Source: Microbulbifer halophilus (GTDB lineage: Bacteria; Pseudomonadota; Gammaproteobacteria; Pseudomonadales; Cellvibrionaceae). From it: 64,000 nt of DNA. The position numbers were made by a program, and so were the translations under genes. Shown here in pieces: positions 57,401-64,000 of this stretch. The stretch lies in contig NZ_JAPIVK010000002.1 of assembly GCF_026183675.1 (NCBI RefSeq), positions 105,765 to 169,764 on the forward strand, written 5' to 3'. Each line of letters begins with the position of its first letter. Positions within the stretch are counted from its first letter, which is position 1. The notes beneath the pieces were generated by a model. That model was not told where the DNA came from. It saw only the letters and a program-made list of their open reading frames with translations, and ran no database searches.

Positions 57401-57856
57401 TCAGCGCCTGCCGGCAAAAAACTCCCTGACCAGTTTTGCCGCCTCCTCGTCCATCAGGCCACTTTCCACCGCGATTTTGTGATTGAAAAAGTCCGCCTGG
57501 GGCAACTGCAGGCGACTCTCCACCGCCCCGGCGCGGGGTTCGCTCGCACCGTAGACCAGGCGGCTGACGCGCGCGTGCACCAGGGCGCCGAAACACATGG
57601 TGCAGGGCTCGATGGTCACGTAGAGGGTGGTATCGGGCAGGCGGTAGTTCTGTGCCCGCTCCGCGGCCCGGCGCAGGGCGACGATTTCCGCGTGGGCGCT
57701 GGGATCGCAGTTGCCGATCGGGCGGTTGCTGCCCTCGCCGACGATTTCTCCGTTGCGCACCAGTACCGCACCCACCGGTACCTCGCCGCGCTCGCCGGCG
57801 ATCTCCGCCAGTTCCAGCGCGCGGCGCATAAATCCGTAATCTCTCGGGGTTGCCAT
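57401..57856 (-). CDS. tadA: tRNA adenosine(34) deaminase
   Basis: A 151-residue zinc deaminase that makes inosine-34 in tRNA-Arg(ACG). The active site HAEIVAL (Zn His, catalytic Glu) and PCTMCFGAL (Zn Cys pair) are complete; length normal. ATG 57856 has GGAAG upstream; a TTG at 57865 is rejected. Confidence 0.97.
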   Translation of the reverse strand: MATPRDYGFMRRALELAEIAGERGEVPVGAVLVRNGEIVGEGSNRPIGNCDPSAHAEIVALRRAAERAQNYRLPDTTLYVTIEPCTMCFGALVHARVSRLVYGASEPRAGAVESRLQLPQADFFNHKIAVESGLMDEEAAKLVREFFAGRR

Positions 57857-57871
57857 AGCTTCCAATTAGTC

Positions 57872-57968
57872 GGGTGCGCCGTGGCAGAGAACTGCTCCTT
57901 GCGTTTTCTGCATGACCGCCATCCATGGCGGTCTCGCACCGATGATTAATGGTGCGCACGGCGCACCC
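57872..57968. repeat. Inverted-repeat element between tadA and rlmA
   Basis: GGGTGCGCCGTG (57872-57883) and CACGGCGCACCC (57957-57968) are perfect complements. Inside, GACCGCCAT (57914-57922) pairs with ATGGCGGTC (57925-57933). The arms resemble a repeat frequent in many gammaproteobacteria. No coding content. Confidence 0.75.
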
Positions 57969-57984
57969 TACGGGCAAAGAGCCA

Positions 57985-58788
57985 TTATTTTTTACAGACG
58001 AGGCGGCGCACGACGAAATCCGCCTCCAGTTTCAGGATGTCCCGCTGCTCCAGTTCCCGCCTCACCTCGCTGTGGCCCTTCCAGGCGAAAGGTGTCATGG
58101 CGAGAAAATCCGCGATCGCCTCGCGCCCTTCCAGGCGCAGCGGAAAACAGCAGCGCATCTCCACCTCCGGCGCAAAGCCCTCGACGGCCCTCGGCGGCGC
58201 GTGCTCTCGCGGCTCACCGTAGAGCGCCTTTTTCAGCGACCATAGATGGCCGGGCCCCGGCGCCACATCCAGCAGCAATCCGCCGGCATTCACCACACGC
58301 TGCATCTCCGCGTCGCCGGCCGGCGCGAAGATCCGCAGCAAAAGGTCGGCACTGTCCGCCGCCAGTGGCAAATCGTAACTGCCGGCGACCACAAACCGGG
58401 CACCGGGCTGGCCCTTTGCCGCCATGCGCACACCGGCCTTGGAAATATCCACTCCGGCCAGCGCCTCCGCCGGCCAGCCGGCCGCCTGCAGTTGACGTGC
58501 GTAGTAACCCTCGCCGCAGCCGATATCCAGCAGCTGGCAGCCGGGCGCATGGGGCAGCAGCCCGGCAATCGCCTCCACCAGCGGGCGGTAGTGGCCCGCC
58601 TCCAGAAAGCGCCGCCGTGCCCGCAGCATTTCCGCGGAATCCCCCGGTTCGCGGCTGCGCTTGCGGTTCACCGGCAACAGATTGACATAGCCCTCGCGGG
58701 CGCAGTCGAAGCTGTGGCGGTTGGCACAGTGCCAACTGTATTGATCCAACTGCAGCGGCTGCCGGCAGATGGGGCATTGCCAGATCAT
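57985..58788 (-). CDS. rlmA: 23S rRNA guanine-N1 methyltransferase RlmA-like
   Basis: A 267-residue SAM methyltransferase: an N-terminal zinc finger CPIC ... CANRHSFDCAREGYVNLLP, then the SAM motif LLDIGCGEGYYARQL. It modifies G745 of helix 35 in Gram-negatives. Its ATG overlaps the GMC oxidoreductase stop (ATGA), implying translational coupling. Confidence 0.93.
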   Translation of the reverse strand: MIWQCPICRQPLQLDQYSWHCANRHSFDCAREGYVNLLPVNRKRSREPGDSAEMLRARRRFLEAGHYRPLVEAIAGLLPHAPGCQLLDIGCGEGYYARQLQAAGWPAEALAGVDISKAGVRMAAKGQPGARFVVAGSYDLPLAADSADLLLRIFAPAGDAEMQRVVNAGGLLLDVAPGPGHLWSLKKALYGEPREHAPPRAVEGFAPEVEMRCCFPLRLEGREAIADFLAMTPFAWKGHSEVRRELEQRDILKLEADFVVRRLVCKK

Positions 58789-60416
58789 TCGTTTTCCAGG
58801 ATCTCCGTCGTTTCAGCGGGGGCGGGTGCCCGGTTCAGGATCATGTCCGCGGCCTTTTCCGCAATCGCGATCACCGGTGCATTGGTGTTGCCGCTGATCA
58901 GGGTGGGCATTATGGAGGCGTCCACCACGCGCAGTCCATCGACACCGCGCACTTTCAGGTGGCTGTCTACCACCGCCATTTCGTCGTCGCCCATTTTACA
59001 ACTGCCCACCGGGTGATAGATGGTTTCCGCATGTTTGCGGATAAAACTCTCGATCAGGCGGCGATTTTTCAGTCTTTTCGTCGGGCTCCAACGCCGTTTG
59101 CGATAACGCGCCAGCGCTTCCTGTTCGAGGATATCCCGCGACATCTGGAAACCCTCGATCATCACCTCCATATCCTCGCGCTCGGCGAGATAGTTCGGCT
59201 GGATCAACGGCGACTCTCGCGGGTCGGCGCTGGCCAGCGCAATCTCGCCGCGGCTGCGCGGCCGCAGGGCGCAGGCGTGCAGCGAGTAGCCGTACCCCTC
59301 CGATTTTTCCAGCCCGTGGTTGAACAGCGGCGCCGCACAGAAGTGAAACTGGATATCCGGGTGGGCGCCGGCGAGACTGGAGCTGGCAAAGCCGCCCGCC
59401 TCGGCCACATTGCTGGTCAGCGGGCCGCGGTTGGCAAACAGGAACTCCGGCAGCCGCAGCGCCGTTCCGAGCTTGGGCAACAGGGAATCGGAGAAGGTGA
59501 TGGGTTTCGAGGCCTCCGCCACCTGCACGATATCCAGGTGATCCTGCAGGTTCCGGCCGACGCCGGGCAGGTGCGACTGGGGCAGGATACCCAGCTTTTT
59601 CAGCGATGATTCCGGACCGATACCGGACAGCATCAGCAACTGCGGGGACTGCACCGCGCCGCCACACAGCAGCACTTCCCTGTTGGCCAGTATGCGCTTG
59701 CCGTTCACCAGCTCCACACCGGTCACCCGATCGCCCCGGAACAACAGGCGCGCCGCCTGGCTGCCGGTAAGAACACTCAGGTTGGGGCGATTTTTGACCG
59801 GGTGCAGGTAGGCGCTGGCGGCGGAACAGCGGCGGCCGTGCTTTTGCGTGACCTGGTAGAAACCGACCCCGTTCTGCTGGCTGCCGTTGAAGTCGCTGTT
59901 GAGGCGGTGGCCCGCCGCCCTGGCGGCGCCCACGAAGGCGCGCCCCGCCTCAGACTTCCATTTCAGGTCGGAAACCGACAGCGGCCCGAAGCCGCAGTGG
60001 TAGGCATCGCTGCCGCGCTCGTTGCCCTCGGCCAGCAGGAAATACGGCAGCAGGTCGCGCCAGCCCCAGCCGGAGTTGCCGGCGGCCTCCCAGGCATCGT
60101 AGTCGGCGCTGTTACCCCGGGTATAGATCATCGCGTTGATCGAACTGCTGCCGCCGAGGGTGCGCCCGCGGGGCCAGAAGAGTTTGCGGCCCCTCAACTG
60201 TGCCTGGGACTCTGTGTAGAAATGCCGGTTGTAACCGGTACCCGGCAGCAGGTAGGCGATTCCCGCCGGCATCCGGATCAACAGGCTGCGATCCGCCGGG
60301 CCCGCCTCCAGTACACAGACGCGATGCTGCTCCTCCGCGCTGAGGCGATTGGCCAGCACACAGCCGGCGGAGCCGCCGCCGACGATCACATAGTCGAATA
60401 CCATTTGTCGGGGCAT
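58785..60416 (-). CDS. GMC-family FAD alcohol/choline dehydrogenase-like oxidoreductase
   Basis: A 543-residue FAD enzyme. The N-terminal dinucleotide fold is VIVGGGSAGCVLANRL, PROSITE GMC-1-like WPRGRTLGGSSSINAMIYTRG, GMC-2 GGAVQSPQLLMLSGIGP and the catalytic HPVGSCKMG plus NTNAPVIAIAEKAADMI. It resembles choline dehydrogenase BetA and polyethylene-glycol or alkanol dehydrogenases (AlkJ). No betaine-aldehyde dehydrogenase adjoins it, so the substrate stays open. ATG 60416 has GGGAG upstream; coupled to rlmA downstream. Confidence 0.92.
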   Translation of the reverse strand: MPRQMVFDYVIVGGGSAGCVLANRLSAEEQHRVCVLEAGPADRSLLIRMPAGIAYLLPGTGYNRHFYTESQAQLRGRKLFWPRGRTLGGSSSINAMIYTRGNSADYDAWEAAGNSGWGWRDLLPYFLLAEGNERGSDAYHCGFGPLSVSDLKWKSEAGRAFVGAARAAGHRLNSDFNGSQQNGVGFYQVTQKHGRRCSAASAYLHPVKNRPNLSVLTGSQAARLLFRGDRVTGVELVNGKRILANREVLLCGGAVQSPQLLMLSGIGPESSLKKLGILPQSHLPGVGRNLQDHLDIVQVAEASKPITFSDSLLPKLGTALRLPEFLFANRGPLTSNVAEAGGFASSSLAGAHPDIQFHFCAAPLFNHGLEKSEGYGYSLHACALRPRSRGEIALASADPRESPLIQPNYLAEREDMEVMIEGFQMSRDILEQEALARYRKRRWSPTKRLKNRRLIESFIRKHAETIYHPVGSCKMGDDEMAVVDSHLKVRGVDGLRVVDASIMPTLISGNTNAPVIAIAEKAADMILNRAPAPAETTEILENE

Positions 60417-60717
60417 GATGTCTTTCTCTCCCTGCGCTTTTTGATGCTGCCCGGCTTTCGGGAACCGGCGCGGGCGGCCGGAGACCTTTCGCCGACGCAG
60501 CAATTGTAGCCGCCGCGGGCACGCGGACTCTCGCCATGGTACTGGATATTCACGGTGGCGGGGGGGGGGTGGCCGCCGGAATGGCTGGCGGCCGGGGACA
60601 GGGAAGGATGCAGCGGCCCGGCGCCGCGGGAGTAGCAGCGGTTTACCACGGGAGTGCGGGGCGCCGTGTTGGACTTCGCAGAGCTCGGTCCAACCTGCCC
60701 CCGGTTTTTGCCGGCAG
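60417..60717. other. Intergenic region with a poly-G tract
   Basis: 301 bp without a supported gene between the GMC start and the hexosaminidase stop. It holds an uninterrupted G10 run at 60560-60569, about 145 bp upstream of the GMC start codon. Confidence 0.5.
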
Positions 60718-63417
60718 TCAGCGCTGCGCCGCCAGCGGCACCGCGCGGCCGGCGCGCTCGCCGTCAGCGCTGCGGGCGCGCAGGGACTGCACCCGTGCGG
60801 CCGGCGTATCTTCGGCCAGCGGCTGCCAGCGCTCGCCGTCGAAATATTCCAGCGCCAGTCCCGGGAAGGGCGTGGCGGTCAGCAGCCCGCCGTCGGCGAC
60901 CACCGCGCCCGGTACCGGAATGCGGTAGCGAATACCGCCGAGATCCAGCTTGCGCAGCTCCTTGTGGCCCAGCGCGGCAGCGAAGCCCCGCCAGTCGGCG
61001 GCCAGCGCCTCCTTGTCCACGGCGTCCGTCTCGGCGGAGAATTTCTGCCCCTTTACCGGTGGCAATTCCCACCCGGCTTTGTGCCAGGCGCGCTCGGCCA
61101 GGGCCAGTACCCGCGGGAACATCTGGTACTCCACCCGGGCATCGGTGCGTACAACCTCGCTCCAGAGCTGCCCCTGGACACCAACGACCCGCTCGGCCAG
61201 TTCCGGCCCGGCGGATGTGGCGGACCAGGGGTTACCGTCGCGATCGGTGGAGACTTCCGCCAGTTGTGCGGTATTCAGCGGTGCGTAGCTGAAGGCCTTT
61301 TCGGTATCGATATAGCGCGAGGCCCAGTAGTAACCACTCTCCTCCGGATCCACCTCGTGGGGCATGTCGAAGTAGAGGAAATCCGAGTGGGACTGCACCA
61401 CATCAAAACCGCTCTCGGCGAAGTGCAGGCTCTCGTCGCCGCCGCCCCAGAAGAGCGGCGCCCAAGAGTTCACGTAGTTGTGTTCGGTCGCCAGCTCCCT
61501 GCCTGCGTTTTCGATCGCTTTCACACCGTCGTTCCAGGCGGCCATGGTGGACACACCGGCATCGGCCACCAGTTGGCTGACGCGCCTGGCGTAGTACTCA
61601 CCCAACTGGTCGATGGATTCCACCTCGCCGCTGGCGATCAGTTTTTCGCAGCGGGGCGAGTTGCTCCAGGGCTGTCGGCGAGCCTCGGCCGGCGCATCGC
61701 CCTTGTCGGGGTTGTCGCCGGGCGCATCCTCAAAGGCGCCGCCGGCGAGGATATTGACCGCCTCGTCGCCGCCGAAATGCCAACTGGCCAGCGGCTGGCC
61801 TGCGGCCCGGTGCATCGCCTTCACCTCGTCGACCACCTTGCCGACGAAACGATAGGTGGAGTCGATACAGGGATTGATATAGCTGTCGTCGTAGTACTGC
61901 ACCGACAGGTATTGCGTGTCGTCCTGTGGATCGATCAGGCGGAATTCTTCCGCCCGCTGCGGCGCCTCATCCTTCAGCCTGCGGTAGCGAGCCTCCATGG
62001 AGACCACCGCGGCGCGGGCGTGGGCCGGCATATCGAATTCCGGCACCACCCGGATATGGCGCGCGTCGGCGTAGCGGATGATTTCGATATAGTCGTCGAC
62101 ACTGAAGTGGCCGCTGCCGTTGTTGTCGGCCTCGGGGCCGGAGCCCAACTGCGGCAACAGGCACTGGTCTTCGTCCAGATCGAAACAGCGTTTGCTGCCC
62201 ACCCCGGTCAGTTCCGGCAGACCCGGTATCTCCAGGCGCCAGCCCTCGTCGTCGGACAGGTGGAAGTGGAAGCGGTTGAGCTTGTAGGCGGCCATCTGGT
62301 CCAGCAGTTTCAGCACCAGGTCCTTGCTGTGGAAATTGCGGCCCACGTCCAGGAAGAGGCCGCGGTGATCGAAGCGCGGCGCGTCTTCCACGGTCACGCG
62401 CGCCAGGGTGCGGCTGTCGAGATCCACCAGCGCCAACAGCGATTGCAGACCGTAAAAGGCGCCGGCCTGGTCGGCGCCGACGACGGTGGCGCTACGCTCG
62501 CCGGTTTCCAGCCGGTAGGCCGCCGCACTTTCATCCCCGAAGGCATCTGCGTCGATTTCGACCGTCACCGCGTAGGCGCCGGGGCCCACCGGTGCCAACT
62601 GCAGTTGCTCCAGGCGCTGGCGGAAGGCGTGCAGGCTGCGGCTGTCCAGCGGGCCGGCATTCACGGCGATACCGGTCTTCAGAGTCGCCGGCTCTCCGGT
62701 GACCCGGGTCTCCAGCGGCTGCGGGATGATGCGCGCGCGCCAGTCGTCGCCGTCAAAGGGCCCGTCGGCGCTGAAATCGGCATAGCGGGTGGCGGCGGTG
62801 GCCAGCACATTGGCATCGGCGGCGGTGCGCTTCCAGTTGTCGGGGTCGTTGGTGCCGATGGGCTTCACCAACCCGTCGATACGGTCGGTATCGGTGGACT
62901 CGATCACCCTCGCCTGGCCGGCGACATCCACCACAAACAGGCGCGGCATAAAGTCGGATTCGAACTGGAACCAGTTCTCGGCGAGGAAATCCAGTTCCAG
63001 CGTCTCGCCGGCCTCGATACCGGCAAACTGCGCGTTCGGCGTCAGCCGGTGCAGGTCGCCCTGCACCCGTTCCAGCTCGAAGTCGTCGCGGTTCAGCAGG
63101 CGGAAGCTGCGGCGCACACTGTGGAAATACAGGGTCCAGTCCCGCTCGCCGGCAGCGATTGCCGGCCCTTCGTTGGTCAGCGAGATGCGGTAGCTGGAGC
63201 AGGCGGCCCCACCGCCACCGGCGCGCTTGCAGTCGGCGCGCAGCACCTCGTCGACACCCTGGAAATTGGTCAGTACTTCCTGGGAAACAGCGAAATACCG
63301 GGCGATGCGCTCCGTCGCAGTGGCCGGCGTTTCGGGATCGGTGTTCGGGTCGCTGCAGGCACTCAGCAGGGCGCTGGCGGCAATGGCGGCCAGAGCCAGG
63401 AAGGCAATACGGATCAT
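60718..63417 (-). CDS. GH20 beta-N-acetylhexosaminidase lipoprotein
   Basis: An 899-residue enzyme that removes terminal GlcNAc from chito-oligosaccharides. Lipobox LSAC (Cys21); an N-terminal chitobiase-type domain (about 30-200), GH20b (to about 320) and the GH20 barrel with HLSDDEGWRLEIPGLPELT. The catalytic Asp-Glu is in WHFGGDEAVN, with DVVQSHSDFLYFD further on. The C-terminal domain is Ig-like. This is the chitobiase domain order; a membrane anchor suggests periplasmic or outer-surface action. The start ATG 63417 begins at the lipoprotein signal; the frame opens further without support. The palindrome GACAGCGCTGTC lies 47 bp upstream. Confidence 0.96.
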   Translation of the reverse strand: MIRIAFLALAAIAASALLSACSDPNTDPETPATATERIARYFAVSQEVLTNFQGVDEVLRADCKRAGGGGAACSSYRISLTNEGPAIAAGERDWTLYFHSVRRSFRLLNRDDFELERVQGDLHRLTPNAQFAGIEAGETLELDFLAENWFQFESDFMPRLFVVDVAGQARVIESTDTDRIDGLVKPIGTNDPDNWKRTAADANVLATAATRYADFSADGPFDGDDWRARIIPQPLETRVTGEPATLKTGIAVNAGPLDSRSLHAFRQRLEQLQLAPVGPGAYAVTVEIDADAFGDESAAAYRLETGERSATVVGADQAGAFYGLQSLLALVDLDSRTLARVTVEDAPRFDHRGLFLDVGRNFHSKDLVLKLLDQMAAYKLNRFHFHLSDDEGWRLEIPGLPELTGVGSKRCFDLDEDQCLLPQLGSGPEADNNGSGHFSVDDYIEIIRYADARHIRVVPEFDMPAHARAAVVSMEARYRRLKDEAPQRAEEFRLIDPQDDTQYLSVQYYDDSYINPCIDSTYRFVGKVVDEVKAMHRAAGQPLASWHFGGDEAVNILAGGAFEDAPGDNPDKGDAPAEARRQPWSNSPRCEKLIASGEVESIDQLGEYYARRVSQLVADAGVSTMAAWNDGVKAIENAGRELATEHNYVNSWAPLFWGGGDESLHFAESGFDVVQSHSDFLYFDMPHEVDPEESGYYWASRYIDTEKAFSYAPLNTAQLAEVSTDRDGNPWSATSAGPELAERVVGVQGQLWSEVVRTDARVEYQMFPRVLALAERAWHKAGWELPPVKGQKFSAETDAVDKEALAADWRGFAAALGHKELRKLDLGGIRYRIPVPGAVVADGGLLTATPFPGLALEYFDGERWQPLAEDTPAARVQSLRARSADGERAGRAVPLAAQR

Positions 63418-63463
63418 GGGCAGGCTCTTATTATTGGTCGGTAAACGCCACCTTAGCGAAAAA

Positions 63464-63475
63464 GACAGCGCTGTC
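63464..63475. promoter_or_regulatory. NagR/LacI-type operator candidate upstream of hexosaminidase
   Basis: The perfect palindrome GACAGCGCTGTC, identical to that at 29978-29989 upstream of the chitinase. It is 47-58 bp before the hexosaminidase ATG, a natural place to block transcription. Confidence 0.62.
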
Positions 63476-63914
63476 AACACGAAGAGGAAACGATTGAGAA
63501 TGCAAAAAGAGACGCCCGCGATAGCTGGCATCCAAAACTTCCGTGTATAAGAAGGCCGGCGCACAGATAGACAGGGAATAATGACCGACCGGTGCCGATT
63601 CCGTTTAGTGTCGAACTGCCAAACGGACTAGATCGAGTTGTCATGTAAAGGGGAATCTGCGCCTGCCCGCAGCTATAAAAAACTTTGGCGTTCGCCGGCA
63701 CACCCGCCGCAGGAGATGGACAACAATAAAGAAGCCCAGTGATGATGCGGGCTGCAGCCAATTGACCGGCATTCATCAATTGTCCACAAATTCATGTTGC
63801 CACAAGCGACTCAACTGTGAGATACAACAAGTCACTGAAGGGTGAACCATAATAAATTCAGCGGTTGCAAAGCAATCGCCTGGTGAAAGAAGTAGACACC
63901 CCGGGGTAGATCCA
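63476..63914. other. Intergenic region before a partial secreted-protein gene
   Basis: 439 bp without a supported gene. Base composition drops in GC. I see no terminator or clear promoter. Confidence 0.4.
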
Positions 63915-64000
63915 ATGGAACTTTGTCGTTTTCGTTTCCTTCCCAGCAAGCACCTGCCTGTTGTGTTTACCCTTCTCGTGCTTCCCGCATCCGGCAGCTG
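63915..64000 (+). CDS. N-terminus of an exported protein, runs off the window
   Basis: ATG 63915, preceded by GGGGTA, opens a frame of 28 codons to the window end: MELCRFRFLPSKHLPVVFTL followed by LVLPASGS. It is a Sec signal-peptide pattern with basic n-region, hydrophobic core and small residues. The identity of the protein cannot be told. Confidence 0.45.
   Translation, partial: MELCRFRFLPSKHLPVVFTLLVLPASGS

Noticed and set aside
58785..60416. Assigning the GMC enzyme as BetA of a choline-betaine pathway
   Set aside because: No betB, betI or betaine gene adjoins it, and GMC substrate cannot be read from motifs.
60964..63444. 826-codon plus-strand frame opposite the hexosaminidase
   Set aside because: Antisense artefact of high GC; the opposite strand has complete GH20 motifs.
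63474..63779. Minus-strand frame of 101 codons right of the hexosaminidase
   Set aside because: No ribosome site, no family resemblance and overlap with the operator region.

Overview
The window reads as a GC-rich chromosome segment of a marine or sediment gammaproteobacterium of the Cellvibrionales type (Microbulbifer, Teredinibacter, Saccharophagus relatives). The pointers are two GH18 chitinases with long polyserine linkers, a GH20 hexosaminidase lipoprotein, a TonB receptor, and gammaproteobacterial gene orders (nadC-ampD-ampE, groS-groL-fxsA, queA-tgt-secD-secF, ccoNOQP-ccoGHIS). The genus is inference. No rRNA, phage or CRISPR locus is visible.

Layout. 1-5945: a probable carnitine/betaine locus (BCCT transporter, TonB receptor, GlxA/CdhR-type activator, BKACE-type dehydrocarnitine cleavage enzyme, L-carnitine dehydrogenase). 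6240-13925: groES-groEL with a visible sigma-32-type promoter, fxsA, cyclopropane fatty acid synthase, an SDR, a DUF481 outer-membrane protein, an alkyltransferase-like protein and AmpG. 14055-24846: a MITE-like element, a PLP dehydratase, a TetR/ketosynthase divergent pair, an ALDH3-type dehydrogenase, ampE-ampD, a DUF1631 protein, nadC and two small proteins. 24969-29820: two chitinases separated by a multi-pass ICMT-like membrane methyltransferase. 30235-39196: the cbb3 oxidase operon with its assembly genes. 39343-46117: argG, pyrC, rnt and a SWIM-SNF2 helicase. 46258-52581: a second MITE-like element, small proteins, secF-secD, tgt and queA. 52649-54772: two tRNA-Leu(CAA) copies enclosing a two-gene cassette of unknown function. 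54969-64000: a small membrane protein, a Bcr/CflA exporter, a YbaY-like lipoprotein, tadA, rlmA, a GMC oxidoreductase, the GH20 hexosaminidase and the start of a secreted protein.

How the genes work together. AmpG imports anhydromuropeptides and AmpD cleaves them. Chitinases release chito-oligosaccharides that the hexosaminidase can finish; the second chitinase and the hexosaminidase share the palindrome GACAGCGCTGTC upstream, which argues for one GlcNAc-responsive LacI-type regulator. The cco genes encode the high-affinity oxidase plus its copper and heme maturation machinery.

The least explained features are repeats. Two unrelated hairpin families each have two copies here (14055 and 46258; 27895 and 42035). 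In both, the loop is conserved between copies while the arms differ between copies yet stay complementary within a copy. The tRNA-Leu-bounded cassette with a 368-residue protein I cannot assign is the other main candidate for something undescribed. Alignments and identities quoted are by eye; no searches were run.
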